Origin: Streptomyces bluensis | Lineage (GTDB): Bacteria; Actinomycetota; Actinomycetes; Streptomycetales; Streptomycetaceae | Reading direction: 5' to 3' | NCBI RefSeq assembly: GCF_014650715.1 | Contig: NZ_BMVM01000011.1 | Span: forward strand, 222,688 to 286,687 | DNA length: 64,000 bases | In this document: in pieces, positions 23,977 through 32,195 of the stretch | Layout of the letters: every line of letters begins with the position of its first letter | Numbering within the stretch: the first letter of the stretch is position 1 | Notes under the pieces: generated by a model | What the model was told of the DNA's origin: nothing | Database searches by the model: none | The model's input: the letters and a program-made list of their open reading frames with translations, nothing else | Translations under genes and position numbers: made by a program

Positions 23977-24822
23977 TTGTCATGCCCGAATGCCGACGAC
24001 GGGATCACGGCTGCGTGGGCCGGAGGCATTCCCTTCCTCCTCACCGACCCGAACTGGGGTACCTCTTTGCCGTTTTCCCTGCACCAGGGCGACGCGCTCA
24101 GCGTTCTCGCCGAACTGCCGGACAACTGCGTCGACTCCGTCATTACCGACCCGCCCTACAACTCCGGCGGCCGAACCGCGAAGGAGCGCACAAGCCGCAG
24201 CGCCAAGCAGAAGTACACATCCGTCGATGCCGGCCACGACCTTCCCGACTTCACGGGTGAGAACATGGATCAGCGCAGCTACGGGTTCTGGCTGACGCAG
24301 ATCATGACCGAGGCCCACCGGCTGACCAAGACCGGCGGCACGGCGCTGCTGTTCACCGACTGGCGTCAGCTGCCGATCACCACGGACGCGATCCAGGCGG
24401 CCGGCTGGCTGTGGCGTGGCGTGCTGGCCTGGCACAAGCCGCAGGCCCGGCCGCAAAAGGGCCGCTTCACCCAGAACTGCGAGTTCATCGTCTGGGCGTC
24501 CAAGGGTGCCATCGACGGCTCCCGCAACCCGGTCTACCTGCCGGGCCTCTACAGCGCCTCGCAGCCGTCCGGCAAGGCCCGCCAGCACATCACACAGAAG
24601 CCCGTCTCGGTCATGCGTGAGCTGGTGCAAATCGCTCCGCCGGGCGGCACCGTGCTCGACTTCACCTGCGGCTCCGGCTCGACCGGCGTGGCCGCACTGC
24701 TGGAGGGCCGCGATTTCATCGGCGTCGAGAAGACCCGCCATTACGCGGAAATCGCCGCCGACCGGCTCACCGAGACCCTCCAGCAGACCCTGACCCAGGA
24801 CGACCTCACCCTGACGTCCTGA
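23977..24822 (+). CDS. Site-specific DNA methyltransferase (amino-MTase)
   Basis: 281 residues from a TTG at 23977 (a TTG at 24067 would fit the domain start). The catalytic motif IV SVITDPPYNSGG comes early and the SAM-binding motif I VLDFTCGSGSTGVAALL comes late, so it is a beta-class N6-adenine or N4-cytosine methyltransferase. ARQHITQKPVSVMREL is motif X-like. There is no restriction partner, so it is an orphan enzyme, as common on plasmids and phages where it protects incoming DNA or marks it. It stands between promoters P5 and P3. Confidence 0.9.
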   Translation: MSCPNADDGITAAWAGGIPFLLTDPNWGTSLPFSLHQGDALSVLAELPDNCVDSVITDPPYNSGGRTAKERTSRSAKQKYTSVDAGHDLPDFTGENMDQRSYGFWLTQIMTEAHRLTKTGGTALLFTDWRQLPITTDAIQAAGWLWRGVLAWHKPQARPQKGRFTQNCEFIVWASKGAIDGSRNPVYLPGLYSASQPSGKARQHITQKPVSVMRELVQIAPPGGTVLDFTCGSGSTGVAALLEGRDFIGVEKTRHYAEIAADRLTETLQQTLTQDDLTLTS

Positions 24823-24895
24823 CCGCCGCTTCTGATGCCCGCGGCAGCCCGCCGAATGCTGCCCAGGTGTCTTTATCCCTCACCCGCGGAGGCGT

Positions 24896-24931
24896 TGTAG
24901 CACGCAAGTCCCGGTTACCGAAACCCGGGAT
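24896..24931 (+). promoter_or_regulatory. Hairpin promoter P3 (plus-directed)
   Basis: TGTAGC (24896-24901), five bases, then arm AGTCCCGGTT, loop ACCGA, arm AACCCGGGAT (24907-24931). A diverged version of the shared palindrome with three mispairs but the same loop and spacing. It stands 63 bases before the GTG of the DUF4913 gene. Confidence 0.6.
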
Positions 24932-24993
24932 CGTCCGGATGGTTGGAGCCGAAATCCCACCCATCGGCTGCGCCCTCAAGGAGACCCCCTTTC

Positions 24994-25623
24994 GTGCCTG
25001 AATCCATAAACACGCCCGACGACGGGGAAATGGAACCGGTCCGGCTGCCGGAATCCGATCTGGAGAGCATCGAGGCGAAGGTCCGCAAGCTGCTCGATCA
25101 GTCGGAACAGCAGGCCCGGCAGCTCGACAGCCTGTCCTCCGCACCCGCCCCTTCACCCTTCGCTGCCTATGGCATGCCGGGATTCGCGGGCATGCCCCTG
25201 CCGCCCGCTCCGCCGGAGCCGCGACCGATCCTGGAACTGGACGGCGAGGAGTACGAGGACGAACTCGACGCCCTCACGGACTGGGTGAATGGCTACTTCG
25301 TCCGGTATGGCTCGGAGGTCACCACCGCGGCGCCCTGGTGCGAGCAGTGGCAGGAGCACGAGGACGTCGTGGCCTGGCTGCACTCCCTGTGGCTGGCCTA
25401 CCAGCACCACAGGGAACCCGAGGCCAGCCTGTCGGGCATGTTCGTGTGGCACCGCGATTTCCTCACGCACGCCATCGCCACCGTACGGGCGCCAGGCGGG
25501 CCGCTGTCGGCGTGCATGACGGACCCGGACCGGCCCGCCCACCGCCTGCTGCCCGGCCCGAAGCCCTCCTCCCGCTCCTCCAGGGAGCCGGAGGAGGACG
25601 TCCCTCCAGGCCAGGCCGCATGA
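24994..25623 (+). CDS. DUF4913 family protein
   Basis: 209 residues from a GTG at 24994 with AAGGAG upstream. An N-terminal coiled stretch (ESIEAKVRKLLDQSEQQ) and a Pro-rich linker lead to the DUF4913 domain: LTDWVNGYFVRYGSEV, WCEQWQEHEDVVAWLHS and MFVWHRDFLTHAIAT. DUF4913 proteins are typical of actinomycete conjugative plasmids; function unknown. First gene of the plus-strand operon, overlapping the next by 4 bases (ATGA). Confidence 0.85.
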   Translation: MPESINTPDDGEMEPVRLPESDLESIEAKVRKLLDQSEQQARQLDSLSSAPAPSPFAAYGMPGFAGMPLPPAPPEPRPILELDGEEYEDELDALTDWVNGYFVRYGSEVTTAAPWCEQWQEHEDVVAWLHSLWLAYQHHREPEASLSGMFVWHRDFLTHAIATVRAPGGPLSACMTDPDRPAHRLLPGPKPSSRSSREPEEDVPPGQAA

Positions 25624-26111
25624 CCGGCGGCCCCGAGACACGGCCGGCCTTCGGCCTGTCCTTCGACCCCCGTGCCCTGACCGACCTGCTCCAGGCCCCG
25701 GAAGACATCCGCGATCTGGCACTCGCCCAGCTCCAGGATGTCGTCAACGCCCGGCTGTTCGGAAGCAAGCTCGAACGCGACCTCGTCGGCTGCCGAAAGC
25801 TGTACGTCGATCACCGCAACGAGTGGCGCATCGTCTACGCCCAGCGACCGGCGCCCGCGAACTCCACGCACCGGACCGAGATCCACGTGGTGGCCGTCCG
25901 CCCGCGCGCCAAGCACGACGTGTACGACACCGCCCGCGACCGCCTCGGCGTCGCCCGGCGTCCAACGGGCGCGCGGACGCATGCCGCCCGCACCCGCTCC
26001 CCCCAGCTGGACGCGCCCCAGCCGATTCCCAAGCCGGGCCCGCCGCCGTACGCGGTGCCCGGCCTTCCCAGCCCAGCACCCACAACCCCACTGAAGGGCC
26101 CCATTCGTTGA
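25620..26111 (+). CDS. RelE/ParE-fold protein with Pro-rich tail
   Basis: 163 residues from an ATG overlapping the previous stop. Residues 20-105 follow the RelE/ParE toxin fold: LALAQLQDVVNARLFGSK, VGCRKLYVDHRNEWRIVYAQ (the RKxYxD...RIVY strand) and HRTEIHVVAVRPRAKHDVYD. A 55-residue Pro/Ala/Arg tail ending KGPIR follows, not usual for toxins. No antitoxin-like gene is next to it; the DUF4913 gene upstream is the only candidate partner. It may be a structural or regulatory derivative rather than a toxin. Confidence 0.65.
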   Translation: MTGGPETRPAFGLSFDPRALTDLLQAPEDIRDLALAQLQDVVNARLFGSKLERDLVGCRKLYVDHRNEWRIVYAQRPAPANSTHRTEIHVVAVRPRAKHDVYDTARDRLGVARRPTGARTHAARTRSPQLDAPQPIPKPGPPPYAVPGLPSPAPTTPLKGPIR

Positions 26112-26743
26112 CGCAGTTCCCCACTCTGATCGACCAGGTCGCCACCGCCATTCTGGCGCCCGAAGCAGCGACCGAGAACCCGCACCACCGCGCCATCCTC
26201 GACGTGTTCACCGAGGTCCAGGACCTTGACCGGCAGCTCGTTGCCCTGTCCCGCGACAAGCTGCCCGACGGCGTCAGCGCCGCCGAGCAGTTGGAGAAGC
26301 TCACCGACCTCCTCGTCGAACGCATGGCTGCGGGCGCCGAGCTCAACGCGCTGCTCTCCACCTCGTGTTGCTGCGCCGTCGAACCCGAGGACGACGACGA
26401 AGACGACGCGCAGGATGTGCAGGACGAGGCGGAGGATGAGGACGCCGACTTCCTGTCCTGCCCGAGCCGGCCGAAGACGATCGTCCACGCCTGCCTCGAC
26501 GTCTTCGTCGTCGTCGGTGACCCGGACACCGTGGCCTCCGCCGATCTCGTCCTGTGCCTGCGCGACCTGCCGGGCGACGCCGAGGGCCGCTGGCCGTACG
26601 CCGACCTCACCCAGGGCCGTCTCGCCGAGCTCCTGGCTCCCTACGGGGTCCGCACCCGCGACACCACCGGCCACGACGGCCGCCGCTACAAGGCTTACCG
26701 GCGTACCGATCTGCTGGACGCACGGGCGGGCTGCTCCTGCTGA
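26108..26743 (+). CDS. Acidic Cys-rich protein with DUF3631-like C-terminus
   Basis: 211 residues from a TTG overlapping the previous stop (TTGA). The N-terminal half is helical (TEVQDLDRQLVALSRDK). In the middle is STSCCCAVEPEDDDEDD, three adjacent Cys before a long run of acidic residues. The C-terminal 60 residues, GRWPYADLTQGRLAELL and YKAYRRTDLLDA, resemble the end of DUF3631 proteins, which are linked to plasmid replication/primase functions. The fit is partial. Confidence 0.6.
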   Translation: MTQFPTLIDQVATAILAPEAATENPHHRAILDVFTEVQDLDRQLVALSRDKLPDGVSAAEQLEKLTDLLVERMAAGAELNALLSTSCCCAVEPEDDDEDDAQDVQDEAEDEDADFLSCPSRPKTIVHACLDVFVVVGDPDTVASADLVLCLRDLPGDAEGRWPYADLTQGRLAELLAPYGVRTRDTTGHDGRRYKAYRRTDLLDARAGCSC

Positions 26744-27246
26744 CGCACCCTGCTCTCGCGCGCACGCAACGGGTGACGGCCCGGGACTGGCACCTGGTCG
26801 ATGCCTTCCATCAACGCTGCTTGAAGGAAAGCCTGCTGCTCAGGTGGGGCCGCACACGCTTCCTTCACCGCGACCTTTCGCGGCTGCTCACCCATACGGA
26901 GTGCTGGATCGGGCTCGACGCAGATGAGGAACCAGTCGGCCTCGTCTGCATAGGCCCCGTAAGCCGCCAGGAGGGCGTCGTCGACCTCGGACTGCAGGTC
27001 GCCGACGCCCGCCAGCGCCAGGGCATCGGCACGGCACTGGCCCGGCATGCGGCCGACACGGCACGCGGCCGAGGTGCTCACACCCTGACCGCGTACACCC
27101 AGGCGTCCCACACGGCCGTGATCCGGATCCTCGACCGCCTGGGCCCCACCCGGCACGTCCGCGACGGCCCGTACGTCGAAGTCCATGTAGCCCTCGATCG
27201 AAACTCCCCGGGCCGTCCCGGCTCGCACCAGGTGGCTACCGGATGA
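26740..27246 (+). CDS. GNAT family N-acetyltransferase
   Basis: 168 residues if translation starts at a CTG that overlaps the previous stop (CTGA at 26740); a GTG at 26773 is the first conventional start. The GNAT fold is clear: VTARDWHLVDAFHQRC, VGLVCIGPVSRQEG, the acetyl-CoA loop QVADARQRQGIGTALARHA and HTLTAYTQASHTAVIRIL. The substrate is unknown; it sits in an operon with an ATP-grasp ligase and exporters and could modify a small product or a protein. Confidence 0.85.
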   Translation: MTHPALARTQRVTARDWHLVDAFHQRCLKESLLLRWGRTRFLHRDLSRLLTHTECWIGLDADEEPVGLVCIGPVSRQEGVVDLGLQVADARQRQGIGTALARHAADTARGRGAHTLTAYTQASHTAVIRILDRLGPTRHVRDGPYVEVHVALDRNSPGRPGSHQVATG

Positions 27247-27941
27247 CCTTTGCACCCCCTTCCGCGTCGACGACGCGGGTGGTGACGTCCCTCGATCACC
27301 GCATCGAGGCAGCAGTGGGCCGCAGCATCGAGCAACTGTGGCAGCACCGCGAGCGTGACCTGCTGGACGATGCCCAGACCCGGCTGGCCGATGCCCACCG
27401 CGAGCTGGTCACAGCCGAGCGAGCGGTGGCCTTCCACCGCCTCCTGCTCGCCCGGCTGGCCTCGGGCGAGTTCCCGGTCGATCAGGCCCTGTGCGCGCGC
27501 CTTGACCGTACGGTCGGCCAACTGGCGCAAGCCGTCGGCGAACGTGACGCCCAGCAGGCGAAGGCCCAGGCCGCGCTGGAACCAGTCGAGACGGCCGCTC
27601 GTACCCAGCATCCAGGGCCGGTGGAGGACTTGTCTGCGCCGGATCACGCAGCCCTGCTCGCCATCGCCCAGGGCGCCAAACTGCGCGAACACCTGCTGAC
27701 CCAGCGCCTGTCAGTCGTGGCCGCCTCCGGCATCAGGATCGCCTACCACCAGTTCCAGCGGTTCGAGACGGCCGGGCTCGTCGTACGCGACGACTCCCAC
27801 CCGCTGCACGCCGGGCAGCCCGTCACCCTCACTGAGGCCGGCCGCGCACTCCTCGCCGCGCCGCGACCGCATGGGCCCCAGCCCTTGCCGCCTGTGCGGC
27901 GGGCTGGAGCCTGGCCGGCTGCGTCCGCCCCTCGGCGCTGA
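27243..27941 (+). CDS. Coiled-coil plus winged-helix-like protein
   Basis: 232 residues, ATG overlapping the upstream stop. Residues 20-125 are an amphipathic coiled coil (IEQLWQHRERDLLDDAQ, LTAERAVAFHRLLLARL-like). Residues about 135-205, DHAALLAIAQGAKLREHL, IAYHQFQRFETAGLVVRDD and PVTLTEAGRALLAA, read like a winged-helix DNA-binding domain of the MarR/HxlR kind. A regulator or DNA-binding structural protein is likely. Tail ends PAASAPRR. Confidence 0.65.
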   Translation: MTFAPPSASTTRVVTSLDHRIEAAVGRSIEQLWQHRERDLLDDAQTRLADAHRELVTAERAVAFHRLLLARLASGEFPVDQALCARLDRTVGQLAQAVGERDAQQAKAQAALEPVETAARTQHPGPVEDLSAPDHAALLAIAQGAKLREHLLTQRLSVVAASGIRIAYHQFQRFETAGLVVRDDSHPLHAGQPVTLTEAGRALLAAPRPHGPQPLPPVRRAGAWPAASAPRR

Positions 27942-27996
27942 ACGCCTCAACGGCCCAGTCGCGCAGTTCCTGCCTGCCTTCGATCCGAAAGCATCG

Positions 27997-28710
27997 ATGC
28001 CCACGTCCACCCCCGACTTCCGCCTCGACGGCTACGAGGCCGTCAACGACCGCGTTGACGAGCAGTTCTGGCAGCACATCGCCAGCGAGCACGACATGCT
28101 CACCGTCCTGGCCGAGCACCACACCAGCGACGACCAGCACAGCTTCTACGTCCTGCACAACGGGGCCGTCACCTGGGGGATCCCCGGCGAGCCCCAGATC
28201 GTCGCCCTGCACCTCAAGCGCCACACCGTCGCGCGCACCTTCCGCTTCGCCCACGCCGAGCTGCCCCTGCCGGCCATGGCCCAGTCCTGGCTGATCGCCC
28301 GCGGCTGCCCCGAGGAGAAGATCCTCCTGCCACAGGGCATGGGTACCCTGCCCGCTGACGACGCCACCAGGGCACTGGAGGAGCGGCTGCGCGGCGACGG
28401 CAACCGCTTCGCCCTCCTGACCAGCTACACCCACGACAGCGAGCCCGTCCAGACCACCGTGCTCCTGCGCGCCCTCGCCGAGCGGGCGCCCGTGCCGTTC
28501 CGAGTGCTGCTGGAAGAGGCCGACACCAACACCTTCACGCACACGCTGCGCGAGGGCGGCTTCGCCACCTTAGAGGCCGCCACCGCCTGGTGGGAGGCGC
28601 ACTGGGGCGGCCAGGACATCCCGCTGCCCGCCCCCGCACCATCCGCCCGCCGTACCACGCTGCTCGCGGCTCCGGCACGCCCCACGCCGCCGCGCGGCCC
28701 GAGCCGCTGA
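27997..28710 (+). CDS. Hypothetical protein
   Basis: 237 residues from an ATG at 27997. Sequence YEAVNDRVDEQFWQHIAS, DDQHSFYVLHNGAVTWG, TFRFAHAELPLPAMAQS and ALLTSYTHDSEPVQTTVLL. A mixed alpha/beta soluble protein with a Pro/Arg tail ending PPRGPSR. No family recognised. It is the last gene before the P4 promoter and so may close the P3 transcript. Confidence 0.7.
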   Translation: MPTSTPDFRLDGYEAVNDRVDEQFWQHIASEHDMLTVLAEHHTSDDQHSFYVLHNGAVTWGIPGEPQIVALHLKRHTVARTFRFAHAELPLPAMAQSWLIARGCPEEKILLPQGMGTLPADDATRALEERLRGDGNRFALLTSYTHDSEPVQTTVLLRALAERAPVPFRVLLEEADTNTFTHTLREGGFATLEAATAWWEAHWGGQDIPLPAPAPSARRTTLLAAPARPTPPRGPSR

Positions 28711-28788
28711 GCCCGGTACGAGAACTTCCCCCGGTGTCACGCCATTTCGCGCCGGAACGGATGCCCTTCTGCGCAGGCGAGTGCGGAA

Positions 28789-28824
28789 TATAGCAACACA
28801 TCCCCGGTTACCGAAACCGGGGAT
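28789..28824 (+). promoter_or_regulatory. Hairpin promoter P4 (plus-directed)
   Basis: TATAGC (28789-28794), five bases, arm ATCCCCGGTT, loop ACCGA, arm AACCGGGGAT (28800-28824); the palindrome is identical to P1 and P2. It lies 87 bases upstream of the secreted SH3 protein gene. Confidence 0.7.
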
Positions 28825-28911
28825 TCTTCGGACTCTTGAACTCGGCCCGCACCGCCTCGGCTCGGGCCTGTTCCCGCATTTCTCACTCCCCGCTATGGAG
28901 TCCAATTCCCC

Positions 28912-29256
28912 ATGCGCTCAACCCGAATAGCCGTCTCCGCCGCCCTTCTCGGCGCCCTCGCTCTGCCCTTGGTCTCCGCGACTGCTGCGAGCGCCGTACC
29001 CGCCCAGGTGCCTGCCTCGATGGGCAACCCGTCCTGCACCGGCCCGGGACCGTGGGTGATCGGCACCAAGGCAGTCACCATCCGCTCCAGGGCGTCCGCC
29101 AAGTCCACCGCCGTCGGGATTTTGTACCGGGGCCACAAGTTCACCGTGCACAAGACCAGCGGAAAGTGGCGCTACATCACCGATAGGACGACCGGCGTCA
29201 AGGGCTGGGTCTCCGCCACCTACGTCTACCGCTCCGTCGGCATGTGCCTGGACTAG
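28912..29256 (+). CDS. Secreted bacterial SH3-domain protein
   Basis: 114 residues from an ATG at 28912. A signal peptide (IAVSAALLGALALPLVSA, cleavage near ASA) precedes one SH3b domain: VTIRSRASAKSTAVGIL, YRGHKFTVHKTSGKWRYI and GVKGWVSATYVY, with two Cys that could form a disulfide. SH3b domains bind cell wall peptides; as the first gene after P4 in a conjugative element it may help donor-recipient wall contact. Confidence 0.85.
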   Translation: MRSTRIAVSAALLGALALPLVSATAASAVPAQVPASMGNPSCTGPGPWVIGTKAVTIRSRASAKSTAVGILYRGHKFTVHKTSGKWRYITDRTTGVKGWVSATYVYRSVGMCLD

Positions 29257-29366
29257 CCAGAAAGCTGCCCCGGCCAAGTCCCTTCTGAATCGCCGTCATT
29301 TGTAAGGCGGTTGGGTCGTGATTTTTCGGCCCTGTTTTCTCGAATGCCCATGGAAAGGAGCTTGCT

Positions 29367-29834
29367 GTGCCCGATGCCGACGACCTGCTGGGCGTTCTCA
29401 CCGAGCAGATAGAGACCCGCTTCCAGATGCCGATCGCCGAACTGCGCCAAGCCGTAGCCGCCGCTCCCGAGACCAGCCCGGAAGCCACCACGATCGTGCG
29501 CTGGCACGGCCTGCTCACCGAGGCCCAGCAGGTACTGGACCAGGCCGAAGACGTCCTTGCCGAAGCCCTCGCCCAGCACATGGACGCCGTGCCCGACGAT
29601 GAATTCGTCGAGTTGCCCGAGCACATCATGCAATTGGCGCGCACGGTGAACGTCGCGCACACCGTGCGCGAGGGACGTGCCATGACGGTGCGCCACCTCC
29701 TCAACCCTCAGGCGATCGGGAATCGCACCGCCGTGTGGCGCTCCCCGGCGGCGCGCCGGGGCCCGGCCCTGCCGACCGCCGAACCGTCGCTACCCGCCGC
29801 CGGCCAGGCTCGCGAACGCGGGGCGGTCCGATGA
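29367..29834 (+). CDS. Small helical hypothetical protein
   Basis: 155 residues from a GTG at 29367 with AAGGAG upstream. Helical blocks DLLGVLTEQIETRFQM, WHGLLTEAQQVLDQAEDV and LPEHIMQLARTVNVAH, then a tail ending RERGAVR. The same plan as the helical proteins of the minus operon. It overlaps the next gene by 4 bases. Confidence 0.7.
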   Translation: MPDADDLLGVLTEQIETRFQMPIAELRQAVAAAPETSPEATTIVRWHGLLTEAQQVLDQAEDVLAEALAQHMDAVPDDEFVELPEHIMQLARTVNVAHTVREGRAMTVRHLLNPQAIGNRTAVWRSPAARRGPALPTAEPSLPAAGQARERGAVR

Positions 29835-30274
29835 GCGTGATCGAGAAGACCTCGACTCAGGACCACCTGCTGGAGGAAGCGTTCGGAGCCCCGGTCCGGG
29901 AGCTATATGCGCAGGCGACAGGGCCCGAAGCCTCCGCGGCCCTGGTGCGCGCGCTGGAGCTGCGCAGCTTCCTGGTGGTGGCCGAGGAGCAGGTGGCCCG
30001 GGTACGGGACCGGGTCCACGCCGCCACCGCCGCTGACCGGGACATGAACGAGCTGTCCGCCGACAATCTGCGCTTCGACGCCCAGTGGCTGGAGGCCGCC
30101 CTGTCCGGGCGCAACGGCTACGTCGCGGCCCTCGGCGAGCTCCTGCGGGTGATGCCCGAGCCGGGCCAACGCCCCGGTCGGCCAGTCCGGTTCGCCCAAC
30201 AGAAGATCACGGCCGTTGCCTCGCCCGCCCCACCGCCCCCGCGCGCCGGGGCGGTGCGAGCCCACCGCCCCTGA
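29831..30274 (+). CDS. Small helical hypothetical protein
   Basis: 147 residues, ATG overlapping the previous stop. Sequence HLLEEAFGAPVRELYAQ, ALVRALELRSFLVVAEEQ, ARVRDRVHAATAADRDM and GYVAALGELLRVMPE, then a Pro-rich tail. All-helical, no recognised domain. Its stop overlaps a CTG that seems to start the next gene. Confidence 0.7.
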   Translation: MSVIEKTSTQDHLLEEAFGAPVRELYAQATGPEASAALVRALELRSFLVVAEEQVARVRDRVHAATAADRDMNELSADNLRFDAQWLEAALSGRNGYVAALGELLRVMPEPGQRPGRPVRFAQQKITAVASPAPPPPRAGAVRAHRP

Positions 30275-30729
30275 AAGTCCCGCCAACGTTGCCCCAGCCC
30301 CCTGCCAGCGACTCGCAGAAGATCGCCGGGCGCATCGAGAACCTCTACGCCAAGCCCCTGGCCGCCCTCGAAGCCCTCGCCGAGGCCCATCCCGACGGAA
30401 GCATGCTTGCCGCCCTGATCGGCAGCTTCACCGACCTGCAGTTCGCCGAGCGCAACATCGCCTTCCAGCTGCAGCGGCTACGTGAACTGGCCCACCCGGA
30501 GCGGCAGATCGGCCCCCTTGAGGCCGTTCACATCCTCGACTGCGCCCGCCGACTTGCCGACTCCGTCGCCACCCGCGACGCCCACACCAAGACCCTGAAT
30601 GGCGTCCTGGCCAGCCTTCACCGCGTCCCCGCCCCGGACCCGGAGCCCGAGCCGGGCCCGGCCGCTTGCACCGCACTCGTTCCTGCTCCCGCGCCCGCTC
30701 CTGCGCGTGCTGCCGCTCGTACCCGCTGA
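30271..30729 (+). CDS. Small helical hypothetical protein with apparent CTG start
   Basis: 152 residues if started at a CTG overlapping the previous stop (CTGA). The frame holds no ATG, GTG or TTG before MLAALIGSFTDLQF, by which point about 45 residues of coding-like sequence (QKIAGRIENLYAKPLAALEA) would be lost. Helical, with RNIAFQLQRLRELAHP and VHILDCARRLADSVA, then a long Pro/Ala tail ending RAAARTR. Confidence 0.65.
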   Translation: MKVPPTLPQPPASDSQKIAGRIENLYAKPLAALEALAEAHPDGSMLAALIGSFTDLQFAERNIAFQLQRLRELAHPERQIGPLEAVHILDCARRLADSVATRDAHTKTLNGVLASLHRVPAPDPEPEPGPAACTALVPAPAPAPARAAARTR

Positions 30730-30759
30730 CCTTCCCGCCCCCTCTTGAGGAGTTCCCCC

Positions 30760-31638
30760 TTGGCCGCCACCGGTCTGCCCCGCACCGATCTCGCACGCGT
30801 CACCGAGGCCCTGGAGATGCTCGCCCCGCGCTGGAGCGTGTGGACGCTGATGACGCTCGCCGAACAGCCGCTGCGCTACAAGGAGATCCAGTCCCAGCTG
30901 TCGTGGCTGCACTCAGGCCAGCTGAACCCGAGGCTGCGCAGGCTCACCGACGCGGGCCTGATCGAGCGCACAGAACACGCCCGCAATCACGTCACGTACG
31001 GCCTGACGGCACGTGCCGCCGAGCTGCTGCCCGTCCTGGCCGTCATCGCCGCCTGGGGGGACGAACACCTGGAGAAGGAGTTCGTGCGCAACGCGCGCAC
31101 AGGAGCGACGGAGCCCGAGCGGATCGCCGCGGCCCAGAACGCCGAGGACACCATTGCCCTGATCAGCCCGCGGCACGCCACCGCGATCCTGTGGGCGTTG
31201 AAGGCGCGCGGGCCGGCGAGTGCGAAGGCTCTGGCCGTCGAGGCCATGCCCACCTACGGGCTTCCCGCCGTCTACCTGCCGCTGGACCGGCTGGTCGGCA
31301 ACGGCCTGGTCGTCAACCGCTCCACGGCCGTGGGCGCCGGCGAGTATCAGCTCACCGCCACCAGCCGGGCCCTCGCGCCCGTCTTCCAGAGCCTCTCGGC
31401 CTGGGCGGCCGGACACCCGCTCGACACCGCTGGCGCCCATCCGCTGTGGGGGCAGACACCCGCCTCCGCCCGGACCCGGTCCGGTCCGTGGCTGACCACG
31501 CAGACCCGTCTCCCGGCCCCCGCAGGCCCCGCCGCCCCATCGGCCACTGCTCCGGCGTGGCGGGCCGGCGACCTCTTCTCCCACCAGACACCTGCCCGTC
31601 CCCTCCAGGTCTCCCCGGCAGGAGGCCCGCGCCGGTGA
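30760..31638 (+). CDS. HxlR-like regulator with two winged-helix domains
   Basis: 292 residues from a TTG at 30760 with GAGGAG upstream. Residues 10-95 are an HxlR domain: LEMLAPRWSVWTLMTLAE, RYKEIQSQLSWLHSGQL, PRLRRLTDAGLIERTE. A second winged helix (residues about 125-195: HATAILWALKARGPASA, LPLDRLVGNGLVVNRST) follows. A Pro/Ala tail ends SPAGGPRR. It probably binds DNA as a dimer and is a good candidate for control of the element promoters. Confidence 0.8.
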   Translation: MAATGLPRTDLARVTEALEMLAPRWSVWTLMTLAEQPLRYKEIQSQLSWLHSGQLNPRLRRLTDAGLIERTEHARNHVTYGLTARAAELLPVLAVIAAWGDEHLEKEFVRNARTGATEPERIAAAQNAEDTIALISPRHATAILWALKARGPASAKALAVEAMPTYGLPAVYLPLDRLVGNGLVVNRSTAVGAGEYQLTATSRALAPVFQSLSAWAAGHPLDTAGAHPLWGQTPASARTRSGPWLTTQTRLPAPAGPAAPSATAPAWRAGDLFSHQTPARPLQVSPAGGPRR

Positions 31639-32195
31639 CCAGCACTCCGATGCTCAACCACCCGCACACCGGCCGGGTGGTCAGCGCACTGTCCCTGCCG
31701 GCCCTGATCCGGCTGGTCAGCGAGATCGACGACAACGGCCCCATCAGCCACCGACGCGGCAGCCTGCAGAGTGCCTTCGGCGACCTCACCGTCAACCAGC
31801 TGCGCTACGCCATTGATGTCGCCCGCGACCTCGGCCTGGTGCACGCCGACCCCCAGGCACCGACCCGCTACCGGCTGAGCGAAGCGGGCGAGGACCTGGC
31901 CGGCGTGTACGACGTGGCGGCCCGCTGGGCCCGCACCCACCAATACCCGAGCCCCACCAGCGACTTCGTCACCCGCGTCCAGCACACCCTCAAGCTCCTC
32001 ACCCAGCCGACGGCAGTCCTACGCGACGCCGACCGGACCGGCCACTGCGTGTCCGACACCGACGCCGACGTGGCCTTGATACCCGAGGCTGCTAAAGCGG
32101 CGCTGGCCGAGTGGCTCCAGACGCATCCCCACATCCTGCGCTCGACCGTGCCCCCCTCAGCTCACGCGGCGCAGGACCTGGAGTGCGCTGCGTGA
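31635..32195 (+). CDS. Winged-helix-like hypothetical regulator
   Basis: 186 residues from a GTG overlapping the previous stop. Residues 20-85: LSLPALIRLVSEIDDNG, SLQSAFGDLTVNQLRYA, VARDLGLVHADPQAP and YRLSEAGEDLAG, a winged-helix pattern like the second half of its neighbour. The C-terminal part is helical. Probably a partner of the HxlR-like protein; encoded in the same coupled operon. Confidence 0.65.
   Translation: MTSTPMLNHPHTGRVVSALSLPALIRLVSEIDDNGPISHRRGSLQSAFGDLTVNQLRYAIDVARDLGLVHADPQAPTRYRLSEAGEDLAGVYDVAARWARTHQYPSPTSDFVTRVQHTLKLLTQPTAVLRDADRTGHCVSDTDADVALIPEAAKAALAEWLQTHPHILRSTVPPSAHAAQDLECAA

Noticed and set aside
3608..28824. The shared palindromes as rho-independent terminators or origin iterons
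   Set aside because: They lie upstream of genes in a fixed relation to a -10-like hexamer, are dispersed over 25 kb and have no T run, so promoter-linked elements fit better.
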